Positions 12,822 to 23,921 of a stretch of 64,000 nt of DNA are shown in pieces. Source of the stretch: Kalaharituber pfeilii (taxonomy: Eukaryota > Ascomycota > Pezizomycetes > Pezizales > Pezizaceae). How positions within the stretch are numbered: position 1 is the stretch's first letter; each line of letters opens with the position of its first letter. Where the stretch lies: positions 1,550,001-1,614,000 of the forward strand of contig WHUZ01000005.1 in assembly GCA_015179045.1 (NCBI GenBank), read 5' to 3'. The translations under genes and the position numbers were made by a program. The notes under the pieces are model-generated. The model made no database searches and was not told the origin of the DNA. It saw only the letters and a program-made list of their open reading frames with translations.

Positions 12822-13386
12822 ATGTAGATGTTTCTTTTGCTTTTATTACTTATATGATGTAGAGTTACTTGAGTGGACTTCAAGTAGGAAGTCCCATGTC
12901 TTGTATGCTTTTCGTTTCTGAGTTTATATCTCTCCTCGAAACTAAGTGCACTGTTCGAACTATTTATGGACCACTAATACCTTACTTCAATGTTCATTTA
13001 ACACTATCCGAGGATTTTAATGTTGCCTACGGCCAAGCAAGGCGGAGGCGGAAAATAGTAGTCTAGGCATGAGAACAAGCAGCACTCGAGCAAGTGTGTC
13101 GAGCAAGTATAGAAGTGATCATGAGGTCGCAGTTGGTCAAGTGTGTCGAGCAAATTGCTGTCCGGGAAGTAGTTGAGCTAAAAATATATAGCCATATTAC
13201 TATCACTAGTTCTCGTGAGCGATTTGACTTCTCATGAGGCACCGACCAATAAATGCTAATGCACATGCAATAATGCCTGGAGATCCTTGCCTGGGCGGGA
13301 ACTGGGAACTGGTGATCTGCATTACGACTACCGACCAGCTGGGGCCGACTGTTGTCTTCCTGATTTGGTAATGTCCCTTAACTGTA

Positions 13387-14153
13387 CGAGGGGTAGTGCA
13401 ACCAGACTATGAGTTAAGCATTGCTATCACACAGAGGAGGTGTAATGCAGGCCTGTAACTGGCAACTGGTTAGCTGCACATAGCTAGCCAGTTACTGTGA
13501 GCTTGCCATATAATACTCTGATATAGAGTTTGGGCACAAGAACACCTGCGCAATTAGCTTGGCTAGCAAAGTTAATCCAATAACACAGGTTATCTAATAA
13601 TATGACAGGATGTGGTATGAGACTAGACAGGATGTAATATGATAGCGTTGACTGTATATCCTTGGGCCTGAATTCATACCTAGTCAACCCGAACTCCTTA
13701 ATATGCTGACTTATGACATTTTCATGGCAGATTCATGATCCTCCCAATTCAATGGTGTCCATGCATAGCTCAATATTCAAGTAGCGAATTTGATTATCTC
13801 TAACCCAGCCTAAGGCTGCCCTTCTCCCAGGCCGCATGACAAAAACCTCTTACCCTTATTTAAGACGATACCTCTTCGGGCTTAATTATCTAACACATAA
13901 ATCTCATTGCCTACCCTTGCCGTACCTTCATGATCACTATGTCAGGATTCTCCGCCTGCTGACACCCCCATTTATTCATAGCTAAATTCACTACCGAAAC
14001 AAGTAACCCAACACTAAGAATTATCGCCATCAACTTAAAAAATAAACATTAAACAAGTATCCACACAGAAAAAAAAATAAATAAATAAATAAACCTCTGT
14101 AAAACCACTACTACATACCTCAAACCCCAATGCTACCACTACCCATCATACAC
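13387..14153. other. Intergenic, no gene seen
   Basis: Follows the abrupt end of the duplicated block. It is AT-rich, with an AAAT microsatellite near 14075-14095 and one copy of the dispersed motif resembling TTGGGCACAAGAACACC near 13535. I see no coding sequence. Confidence 0.5.
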
Positions 14154-14985
14154 CTACTCAACAACTAAATCTTGACTCTTCTTACCTGCATTGTAAAATA
14201 CGGTGTACATGCAATCAGCCAATACAGAATTATTGTCCATCCATCTCTTCTTATCTCTACCTATTTTTCTAAATAGTACTAACATCTCTTTGCTAAACTG
14301 AGATGAATTACCATCGTACTTTAACATTTGCCAACTCTTCCCTGTGGTTACAAAACCATATACTTCTCCACTTCCATTAATACTACGCATATCCTTCATT
14401 GCAAGAGCACACTGTTTGAGGGCCTGTCCCAGAGAAAACTGATTCACCTTCACTATGAGCATAATATCTTCACTTTCCAATTCAATCAAATCTACTATAA
14501 TGAATCCCTCCCGTCTCCTGTCTGATTGTCTTGAGAGACAAGCTCTTTCTCGGTTCTTAATTGCACACCTCGATGCCCAGTCTTATGTATGAAATATTTG
14601 AGAATTAGACTTATAATAGCATATATGAGATGATTGATATTTGATTCCTTGAAGTCAGGGTCCACTTCTGTGGGAGATCCTTCAAAGGGTTTTAGTACTC
14701 AATAACAAGGACTTGAACACAAGAATACCTTCAATGAGTAGATAACGCACTATCTCCTTATATACCTCTTTAACCAAATCCAAGTTGAATGCAGCCTCAG
14801 AATCCATTTTACTGGCACTGGCCAACATTTCATCAACTGGAATTTCTTCAAGTGATTGGAGTCTAAAACCGATTTTACTCTGGGCTTCATCCATGGTCGT
14901 TCCACTTCAATTTTTGATTCTTGCTTTGCTGCATGTATTACTGTCGCCCATGGCTTCTCTGATTCTTCAGTTATTTAACCTTCGA
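14154..14985 (-). pseudogene. Broken nuclease-like (PD-(D/E)XK/CRN-type?) gene
   Basis: Three frames on the minus strand appear to belong to one gene. An N-terminal part (about 14682-14970) contains EESEKPWATVIHAAKQ and LVKEVYKEIVRYLL. A middle part (about 14510-14680) contains PDFKESNINHLIY, HKTGHRG and LRTEKELVSQD. A C-terminal part (14154-14520) contains SLGQALKQCALAMKDMR and VYGFVTTGKSWQMLKYDG. The last motifs recall an expanded fungal family with restriction-enzyme-like folds, sometimes attached to Crinkler-type effectors. Frameshifts separate the three parts, and where that family would be expected to show an ExK motif the sequence reads KVN. The family call is from memory of motifs and is tentative; the broken state is clear. 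Confidence 0.5.
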
Positions 14986-15209
14986 GCCTCCGTATCGAGA
15001 GCATCCCAAATGGAGAGTGAGCGAAGTGGCACCAAAGTAAAGTGAAGTGAAGAGGACTAAGAGAAAAGACTACCTAGGTAATTAACTGTATTCTACTGCA
15101 TTAGCTCGTAATCTGTAGTTTAACTTTACATGCCGAAAATAATAGTCTGGGCACGAGAACACCAGTTCCGTCAGGTAATCGTACAAAGAAAAAAGATAGA
15201 AAGTAAAAA

Positions 15210-15445
15210 CAAGTTACCCCAATTCCAGCTCCCAATTGACCGCCACTAGAATTTCTAACTGCAAGAGATCATTGCTAGAACTAGAGCATCACAGTTCATC
15301 TGTCTTAGATGTCATACAACCCTCTTCCCCAGTCGAGAATCGAACCGGAGCCCTCAATTCTGTACCTCTCCATGGCACCTGTTTTTGCCTCCATCACTAG
15401 AGATAACAGCATTCCACTTCATGAACCAAGGTGCAGGTCAGTTCA
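15210..15445 (-). repeat. SINE-like repeat copy 2
   Basis: Reverse-oriented copy with the blocks GATGGAGG, CCATGGAGAGGTA, the B-box-like GGTTCGATTCTCGAC and CTGGGGAAGAG. It continues into CAATTGGGAG and an A/T-rich end, which it shares with copy 3. Confidence 0.65.
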
Positions 15446-18317
15446 CAAAAGGTTAAAAAAAACAAAAATTAAACTGGTCATCCCCCGCTCCCCACTCCAG
15501 CAGCCGCAACACCATCGTATCCCCCAGAAATATCATAGCCGCGCCTCTAGCAGCCATATCTAACCCCCCAGCCTACAGCAGCCGCGATGGACACATTCAA
15601 CAGCCTTTTTCTTAGCAGTCTAGTGGTACAACTATATTGGCAGAAACCACACGGTTACCAATTTTAAGATGGAACTTTAGACGAAATTCAATGAAAATGT
15701 GGAAGCTACAAGTTTACCATCCTCCTGCAACTTCAAGAGGTCATGTATCATACAATGAAAGGTATCAATAGAGTTTAAGGTCCATTACATGATTAGATCA
15801 AAGAGGTCGAAGAATGTAGGAGGAATAAATAGGATCTGAACTCTGTCAAAACTCAAAAGTAAAGAACAAAACAAGCAGGTAACTCATAGATCCCAATTCT
15901 CAAGCAGTTATATAACTGAAGAGTGCATTAAGATCTTTTCTGTGGGTTCTTGGATGCTGATTTTCATTATTTCCTTTGTCACTTCTGCTATTCCCTCACA
16001 TGAACGAGGGTGTTTTTTTTGAACTTTTTTCCCCCTAAATCATCCCTGACAATCTGATCCAAAGGTGTCTCTGTCTTTTTTCTTTTCTTGCTGTTGCCTA
16101 TCTATTAGCTCCACAAGATCCCCTTCTTCCTACCGGAGTTTCTTTCCTCTAGTAAGTTAGTTCCACAAGTAAGTTACTAAACCGTCACCAACTATCCCAT
16201 TCCGGGGAGGTCGAGAGAATGGCAACAAGTAGTCTGACCCCCAGGTAACAAGAGGCTTACAATAAGTTTTTTTGAATTGAAAAGAATCGGCAAGGAATCG
16301 ACACAATGCAGACTGTTAGTGGATTGTATTAGAAAATCCTTCTGTCAATCGCAAATCTCTATGGCTTAGGGATAGTTTAGTAAAGTAGCTTGCAATTGTT
16401 TAATTCAGGGTAACATGTAGCAAATCTATCCCAGCACAATATTTTTACTGCAGCATACGAAGTTAGCCGTGGCAACTGTAGCAACCAGAAGGAATTAGCA
16501 ACACAGTTGCCAACATCTCGCATGTATTCGAGAACAATCTTTCTAGTCATGTTCAGTGCTAGTCTGAGTACCCATCATATATGAATGAATATTGGGACCG
16601 AATAAGGGTACCTGATATGGCATAAATCTGCAATCATCCTTGAGCCTCATATATGGACTTGCCTGTCAGTCTGGTTTCTTTGTGTAGGTGCTGTAGATTG
16701 AAGTATGTCATGTGAAATTAAATTACTGTTACTATTGTAGAAATAAAGGATGGCTTTTACCTAGTCATTGCCATAAATACGCTAGGCTTGGTTAGGCAGT
16801 CAAAATATTGCAATTGATATTTTGGGCAGGTGAAAGGCTTGGCGTGTATTTCGAAGACTTCCTGACGATACCATGTCTTGCATGTCGCTGCATATGTAAT
16901 TAGTTCAAGCTGATACGCATCATTGTTTACCAAGGGGTTTACTTTTACTGTATTATTCTTCTTGGACAGCATGCAGAGGGGCCTAGAATGTTTACCATTA
17001 CCAGATATGCCTGCCTAGAGCAAAAATATGTAGATACTCATTGTATGAGTGTAGCAGAAGTATGATAAAACTCAGGAATGAGGAACGGAAATGCTGTGCA
17101 TGCATTGATGCATGAGCATGACTGCTGCAAAGTAGTTGGCATAAAGTAAGAAGTGAGTTGGGTGGCTCCGGATGTGTACATAAACATACATGCTCCGCAG
17201 CAAGTATGTGTATGTGAACTGGCCTTCCATGGGATAACTGAGGAATAAAATAATGTGGCAAGATACTTTGAAAAGTGTACCTAAGCAAATTTATAGCTAC
17301 ATTGTAATCCCAACAGGTGCGGGGTTCTATGTTTGCTGCGACCAGGTACATTAAGAGATGTAGTGCGATTGTATAAATCCTTACGTAAGGCTTCTGTAAA
17401 CATTGTATCAAGACAATGATCATATAAGGCTCACATGATTGTAATAACGCCTGTGTAACTAAGCTATATTCTCAATAGAGTTACCTTATATATACCCTGT
17501 CTCATACTAATATCTCCTTGCTACCGAAAGTGCTCAAAGAGAGGAACGTCGGTTAAGGTGAAACGGAGAACCGTATTTACAGAACTCCCACACGCAAAGG
17601 AATTCTAGGTACTCAATTGTTACAGTGCTTCTGCCATAACTCGAGACCTGGCCCTCCCTAAGTTTCCGCTGCTTCGCGAGAGGGTCAAAGACAGAACGAA
17701 AAAGACAAGAAAAAAAAAAAAAAAAAGTCATTGCTGCAAAAAGTGGGCATTAATTAAGGGAATCAAGTCAGATATTCATTTTCATATTCGCTCGGATATT
17801 GGGGGTGCAACGTCTGGATACGAGACCCCTATATCCTCCGGATTTGGACCGTACATTAGCACAGCAAGTTCTCCTAACGTCAAATTTTTCGTATGGTGAA
17901 CTTGTGAACATGAAATTACCAGGTCGGATTTCTACATTTTCATATGCGCTATATCTGATCAGATACAGTACTTCTAATCTTAGTATAGTGCCTTTCTGTT
18001 TACAGACCATTCAGCACATCACATGATTTGCAGTCATGCTTCTGTTATCTTCACATGACTCTTGACAAGACAGTAGGTGACCTACGGGAAAGGAGTTTTC
18101 TCTAGGTCTATCATTCATGGCGCTGTCAAGAGTAGGATCCTCAGCTCCAATTCAGTTGTTCATCCTCCATAGCAGCTTTAAATAATCAACAAGCTCGATT
18201 GGCGGGAGGAGAGCAGGCTGGAGGCATTAGAGTAACTGTACTGTACATTATTCGGATGTACTAGGGGGTGAAGGGACCTTGGAAATGTGCTCTCATGGAA
18301 ATATTTGAATTCATATG

Positions 18318-18480
18318 AAAAATTAAAAACGAGTTGCTCCGGTTTCGACTCCCAATTGACCATCACTAGAACCGGAGTATCACAGGCGATCTTATTGACT
18401 AAGGTGCCGGACAACTCTCTTCCCCAGCTCGGGACAAGGATTCGAACTGGAGCCTGGATTCTACACCTCTCCATGACATT
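18318..18480 (-). repeat. SINE-like repeat copy 3
   Basis: Reverse-oriented copy with CATGGAGAGGTGTAGAAT, the B-box-like AGTTCGAATCC, GAGCTGGGGAAGAG and a downstream block GTTCTAGTGATGGTCAATTG. It abuts the 637-bp inverted-repeat element that begins at 18487. Confidence 0.65.
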
Positions 18481-18486
18481 AACATT

Positions 18487-19123
18487 GGGTGCCTTCCCCT
18501 AAGGGTTTATGTGAAATTCAAACCCCGGCTTTGAAATAAAACCGGAGTCCGTATCCCTGTTTTATTGTTTGGTAGAGCATTCGAAACAATTTTTTGAAAG
18601 AGGGGTACCTCTCCCCCCACCTCTTTCAAAATACTCACTTGAATAAACAATAAACAATAAATTACAAAAACAGTTAGTTAGAGGACACTACTGCTGAAGT
18701 AGCATAGTTTTTAAAAACGATACCATATAGAGGATATTTAAATTCACATTTGCATCATTTGCACCTAGTCCTGCTTGCATATGTAATATCCAGTAATGCA
18801 TTCTTATCCTCCAGCAGAAAATTTTTACTGAGAGTTCAGCCTCCTACTCTTTCGCTGTTTAGATACATTGGTACTTGACTGCTGTTTCTTAAGACGTAGT
18901 CCTCTCTCTTGGAGCTTGAGAGCTCATGCTGTCTTTTGTAGTGGATTGACAGCTTGTTCACTGGCTTATTTAAGGTGTAAATATCTGCATAACAAAAAGT
19001 TTTCTAGATTTATTATTTTACTCACGTCCAAGTGCTTAGAGAAACTACCCCCTGCTTGCGGTGGAAATGTACCCTGGTAAAATTTGGTTTGAATTTCACA
19101 TAAATCCTTAGGGGAAGGCACCC
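18487..19123. mobile_element. 637-bp inverted-repeat element (MITE-like)
   Basis: The left end reads GGGTGCCTTCCCCTAAGG and runs on for about 38 bp. The right end is its reverse complement with a few differences, finishing at 19123. Both flanks have ATT directly beside the tips, a possible 3-bp duplication. The interior has no coding frame of note. The last roughly 100 bp are repeated in tandem just outside the right end (19133-19233). Confidence 0.7.
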
Positions 19124-19233
19124 ATTATTTTACTCACATTCAAGTGCTTAGAGAAACTACCCCCTGCTTGCGGTGGAAATGTACCCTGGTAAAATTTGGT
19201 TTAAATTTCACATAAATCCTTAGTGATTACCTC
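19014..19233 (+). repeat. Tandem duplication of an element's right end (two units of about 100 bp)
   Basis: The segment from TTTTACTCACGTCCAAGTGC to CACATAAATCCTTAG occurs twice in direct tandem, at 19014-19111 and about 19131-19230, with only a few substitutions. The first unit is the right end of the 18487-19123 element; the second lacks the terminal GGGGAAGGCACCC. Confidence 0.8.
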
Positions 19234-19320
19234 TGCCACCACAGACAACCTCATATCCGTACCACTTCGACCAAGCCACAGGTCAGTTCAAAAAATGGAC
19301 AACTCCACAGCCTCCTTGTG

Positions 19321-19690
19321 TTACGGGTTCACCTCAACCATAGGGCGGGCGGTCGGTGGAGCCATGCACGCGCGCATACAATATGCGCATTTGTGACGCA
19401 TACGACGCATGCGATATGAGGCAGTCGCGAAATGAGTCCCAACCCGGCATGCACCGACACACGTTTTACACCAAAACTGACTGTGCGCGACAACATATAT
19501 CTCAACCACCACAATAGAATTTTGTATGACTTTTTAGGGGAAATAAATAAAGGGTTATTGCTCACTATTAATACCTCTATTTACACTGAAAAGACATTGT
19601 GGTCGATTAACGGCACCATGAGGTTTTTTTATTGATGTCTTCGCATGCATATATGGAATTCCAGTACAAAGTGCACTGGAGGGTAGAATG
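19321..19690 (-). repeat. Repeat X, uninterrupted copy
   Basis: Read on the minus strand, this copy carries blocks found again at 30575-31260: CCAGTGCACTTTGTA, a GACATCAAT block, GACATTGTGGTCG (complement), AATAGAGGTATTA, AATAACCCTTTATTT and GTGGTTGAGATATATGTTG. The plus copy at 30575 is split by a MITE exactly at TATTA. The nature of repeat X is unknown; no coding frame is convincing. Confidence 0.7.
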
Positions 19691-20754
19691 CATTCAACGC
19701 TCACCATAATGGCTATAGAAAGAATTGTGGCTAGAGAGTCTCACCAATAGGCCTCTTGATAATTAGTGCTGAATGTTGTTTAATGCCTACCTAGTTCATA
19801 CATCAAATTGCGGTAGTTTTCCCTTACAATTATTGCATACAATTTCTATAAGAAAATGAATTTTGTGAATAACTCCACCACTTCTTCAGAGGTTTTCTTG
19901 GTGCGCTTCTCACATCTTTGAATAAGATAAAATACTTGATTTTCAAGTGTCCTACTGCTTTTATCAAATCTAATTCAGGTCTATTAAGTAGAATTCAATG
20001 CTAAGTGATATCACAGCAAAAACAATATATGCCAATCCTATGCCAATTTATGGTACAAATTTCATGAATTTCAAAACAATATATCTACAGAAGTTAAGGT
20101 GTAGATTATGAAGAATAGTCCTTAATTCTAACTGTTCTACAAGTTGCATACAAATTTCTATTCTGGTGGTTGAGATACATGTTGTCGCACGTGGTCAGTT
20201 TTGGTGTAAAACGTGCGCGAGACGTGGCGTTGTGGTGAATTACAGTATGAGCTTCGCAGAGAACTAGCGAGCATCGACGGTAATTCCCTGCGTTTACCAG
20301 ATCCGTTACCCCTTGCCCACCGCCTCCCCCACCTCCGACAGCCCCTTGGACAGCCCCTTGGACAGCCGATTTTATAAATAGACCGCATACTCGGCGTTGC
20401 TATGATATTCAGTGGGCCTCAACTTATGCCTAGTATTGAATCCCCCATTGATATTAATAATGATCAACCTCCCACCCTCACTCCCCCCCCCTTATTCCCA
20501 CACATCGAATGACGAACCTGAATGCACAGGAGCTTCAAGTAACCCAGACTCTTTAGATTCTATTCACCAATGGAAAATTGAGACCAAAAGCAATAACTAT
20601 GCTCAAGTAACTATCTAAGGCACAAGACACTGTGAAAGAAAGTTAGTCTCAATTTTTTCTAGAAGAAACTCAGGAACAGATACAAGGCATGGAAACTAAT
20701 ATATCCTGATCCTAATTGGACTTGGGTAATGATAGAGGTAATTAGGAAACCAAC
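19691..20754. other. Intergenic downstream of gene C
   Basis: Apart from the repeat X fragment at 20150-20390, this AT-rich stretch shows no gene or recognisable site. A C-rich run lies near 20480. Confidence 0.5.
20150..20390 (+). repeat. Repeat X-related fragment
   Basis: Contains TTCTGGTGGTTGAGATACAT and CAGTTTTGGTGTAAAACGTG, shared with 31135-31230 and, reversed, with 19432-19530. It is followed by a GC-rich stretch that includes two tandem CAGCCCCTTGGA units. Confidence 0.6.
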
Positions 20755-21012
20755 TTACATTGAGTCAGAAATAGCTCTGTACCGTTCCCTTAGTAGCTTT
20801 AAAACGGCCTCACGTCCACAATAATCTGCTGAGCCGGCATCCACATCCTCGCGTTCGATAAATAGATCCACAGCCTCATGTTCCTCCATAGCTGCCCATA
20901 TTAATGACATGTGATCATCTTCGTCTCTTAAGTTCCAGTCCCCAGGCCCATTCACCAAAGAAGTCATGTATGGCTCCATCCCGAAGCACGCGGCCGCATA
21001 TATTCCCATGAG
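20755..21012 (-). pseudogene. Ankyrin remnant of gene C beyond its stop
   Basis: Same frame as gene C after the TGA: YAAACFGMEPYMTSL matches the pre-ankyrin segment of A and B. One ankyrin-like unit (HMSLIWAAMEEHEAV) and a fragment of the terminal unit (EAVLKLLRERYRAISDSM) follow. In A and B this interval holds 15-16 repeats, so the array has contracted to fewer than two. The end matches the family terminus LLSGHLGAISH. Confidence 0.8.
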
Positions 21013-23921
21013 TCAGGTTAGAAATTTAAATTCGCCTTCAATCCATGTATATTCGTCCTGTAGATATCTGCAGTACAACTCTTCCAAAGAGCAATGCGAT
21101 TCCTTGTTCCTGTGTCCTAGGAACTTCAAACCAAGCTCTTTAACAGAAGGATCGCACTGCTCCTGTCGTGCATAGTGAGCCCAATGAGATGCTGCATATT
21201 CTAAGAAAGGAAAGTCTCTCATTTGTTGCTTCACAACATCAATTGTGGTACAAGGGGAAGCAAGTTCGTCAAAGTTAAGGTACGTCAAACAGGTCTCTGC
21301 TGCCATGGTGTATTTGCCAGGGAAGAAATGATTGCCATGCTGCCTGAAATATTCCTCCAATGAATAGTGCATGAACTGAACTGTCATTGTATCCTCATCC
21401 AAGATGACCATCCCAATGCAGGATTCTAGCAATGCTTTCGTTGAAGGAATATTCTCTTTATCCAATGTGGTGTCACCTCGCTTTACTGCAAGTGCATGGC
21501 TAAGCTCCTCTAGCTTTAGTGGTCGGTAGGCCAGATGCAGCCACATTAGTACTCGCATGCCCAGTTCAGCACTCGGCAACGACCGGATTCTATTAATCAT
21601 GCATTCAAAAGAAATATAAAGGGCCACTGGCAGTTCGTTGAGTGCCTCCCTCCTCTTTCTTATCGTCTGCCGGTCAAGTATCACGCTGATATGAAAAGCA
21701 GGAAGCAGAAACATCCCTTGATGTTCATTTATAATTTCACTCAGAATATCAGCTTTCAGCCCTTGATCCATAGCATCTTGATTTGCATCCTTGCTAAGTG
21801 CAAGATCAACGTATGCTCTGACATCATCTGTATTGGCTGTAACCGTAATTGCATGATGCTGTTGAGTATTGAGGCCTAGATATGTGTTGACCGCTAGCTG
21901 GATGTGAGATCTCCCAGTAAGGAATATCCGAGTAGTACCGAATTCACGGCGAAGCACTTCAAGAAGGTCTTTTTGAATCTTGGGCCCTAGCTCGTCTACA
22001 GCATCTATACAGATAAAGCTGCGGTCAAACAGGGGAAGAGTTATCTCGAGCATTTTAGAGATATCCTTAATCTCCACTCTCTTGCGCTGCTGTTGGATAG
22101 ATTCTAGCAACCTTGTCACTGAATCTGGCACCCATGATATGGCAATTAGAAATTGGTGAAGAAAGCTGCCTAGGATATTCACTACTGTTTGGCGTGCTTG
22201 ATCTTGGTAGTCGCAATAGAGATAAGCAATGCCTACAGTATCTCGTTTAGGAAAATGAGATATAAGATTATCAATGACAATGGAACTACATAGATTTAAA
22301 GCACCATTAGTGTTATCTCATTTTATCTGTTTAAATAAGGATACCAGCTACCTTATCATCGTTTTCCCAGCACCAGGGATTCCATAACAGCACAGAATAC
22401 GGTTATTTGCATCTTGTATGGTACTGTCACGCCACTGATTGAAACGAGTATGTTGCAGTAGCCAGGTTCCGGTGCCATCAATCCGACTAGACCGCACATC
22501 CTGATGTCGCTTCGGGGACTCTAGTGGAGATAGCATCTGTAGTAGTTCTCGCAGCTTCTGCAGTTGAGTGATGTCAACGAGTTGGTTCAATTTGGTTAAT
22601 GGCGCCACTTTCAATTCAATGTCATTAAGAAGACCTTGTATCTGCTCAAGTGTGCTAGAGTGCTCCATGATCCTTTGCATAGTAGCCATATCTGCACATT
22701 CTCGAACACGTTTTTCCTGTTCAGTGACATCATCGATGAATGGCTGAAACTCAAGAGCAAAGGGCTTGAACATGTATCCCAGTTTGGTTTTCTTAGTGGC
22801 CAAAGGGCCAAAAAATTGGTACGCCTTCACTGAGAAAACAAGAACAGCAGCGTAAAGCTCTGGTAAAGCGGAATCCAGTGTTTTTTGAAGTTGCTGCGTT
22901 GTTGCGGTGGACGACAAAATAATTTTGGATGATATTTCTGCATATACACTGGCATAAAAATCGCATAGTGCCACCTTCTCAACAATCATAGCGGTAACCT
23001 GTTCAAGGCTCTCCGTGATCTCCATATAATTTAAAGCAACCTACTAGTGGTCAATCAGCTGGTTACAAAAAATAATATTCTAACATTACGAACCTGCAAC
23101 ATTCCTCGCAACCCTGCCCAAACCAAGGCTGTGATCTCCGGACTATGCTGTATTGCTGTATCCACAATCTGTGTATACTTGTCAAAGATTTTTAGGATTT
23201 CTTGCAACCGCCGCACTGCTGCAGATCTGCCATTCTGCTGACCATTAATAGTGGTTTGCAAGTCAACTATGGTCAACTGAACAATCTCGCTTGCTGGTTG
23301 ACTTGTATGCTGGCTGAGGTTGAGAGGTGGTAATCCTTTTTCTGACAGCTTTATCTGAGCTATCTCAAGCGATCTTTCCCACAGTGATGGGGAGTTTGTG
23401 GGGGCCGCAGCTCCCGCACTTGGACCACCTCCGGACGGTGCATGTGCTGGAGATGTTGAGGCTGCAGTAAGTGTGGGAGGTGACGCCGCCGTTGGAGAAG
23501 TCGCCGTTGGAGGAGAAGCCGCCGTTGAAGGAGAAGCCGCCGTTGGAGGAGAAGCCGCCGTTGAAGGAGAAGCCGCCGTTGAAGGAGAAGCCGCCGTTGG
23601 AGGAGAAGCCGCCGTTGAAGGAGAAGCCGCCGTTGAAGGAGAAGCCGCCGTTGGAGGAGAAGCCGCCGTTGGAGGAGAAGCCGCCGTTGCCGCCGTTGGA
23701 GGAGAAGCCGCTGTTGGAGAAGAGTTCGGGCTTTTAGAAAGCCATCGAAGAGGGGATCGTGATCTCGTCGCCGGTTGACTGTTCAGGGTGCTCGGTTGAC
23801 TGTTCGGGGTGCTCGGGGACAAGGTCTGTTGCGATGTCGAGCTCGATTTCTGCGACCCAGAAGGCCGGCGCCAATGCAAATTCTTGTGGAAGAGTGATAT
23901 CTTGCTCTTTTGTCCACTCAT
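21013..23921 (-). CDS. NACHT STAND protein C, ankyrin-less by premature stop
   Basis: Diverged paralogue of genes A and B. Exons are 23921-23094, 23040-22352 and 22285-21013; both intron positions match those of A and B. This gives 929 aa. The start MSGQKS is aligned with MSGRKK of gene B. Layout: basic N-terminus, a long SPPTAA/SPSTAA linker (about residues 69-141), fungal STAND N-terminal domain, NACHT with Walker A GIPGAGKT and Walker B ICIDAVDEL, then a winged-helix-like region. The frame stops at TGA (21013-21015), where A and B continue into IHVASFFGLE and the ankyrin array. The remaining ankyrin-like part continues in the same frame at 20755-21012. It may be a pseudogene, or a shortened protein without sensor repeats; the sequence cannot decide. 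Confidence 0.8.
23497..23715 (-). repeat. 18-bp coding minisatellite in gene C
   Basis: About twelve tandem units of GCCGCCGTTGGAGGAGAA or its AAGG variant (plus-strand reading) encode SPPTAA/SPSTAA on the minus strand. It occupies the same linker position as the TLPPAS array of gene B but is unrelated to it in sequence. Confidence 0.9.

Larger units (their letters stand above)
8279..13386 (+). repeat. Segmental duplication, copy B
   Basis: Second copy of the duplicated NACHT-ankyrin locus, with the same 3' flank as copy A up to 13386. The left boundary cannot be set, because copy A enters the window inside the linker minisatellite. The offset change of 102 bp between the exon 3 start and the stop codon equals one ankyrin repeat. 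Confidence 0.88.
15060..18486. other. Repeat-rich intergenic DNA
   Basis: Contains SINE-like copies at 15210-15445 and 18318-18480, a poly-A run at about 17708-17727 and otherwise AT-rich DNA. Frames of 60-140 codons on both strands lack recognisable motifs, so I call none of them genes. Confidence 0.55.

Noticed and set aside
16757..17423. Minus-strand frames of 71 and 141 codons
   Set aside because: No family motif, no splice continuation and no coding-like bias; insufficient evidence for a gene.
23398..23778. Plus-strand repetitive frames rich in EKPPL or GEAAV
   Set aside because: Shadow translations of the gene C linker minisatellite.
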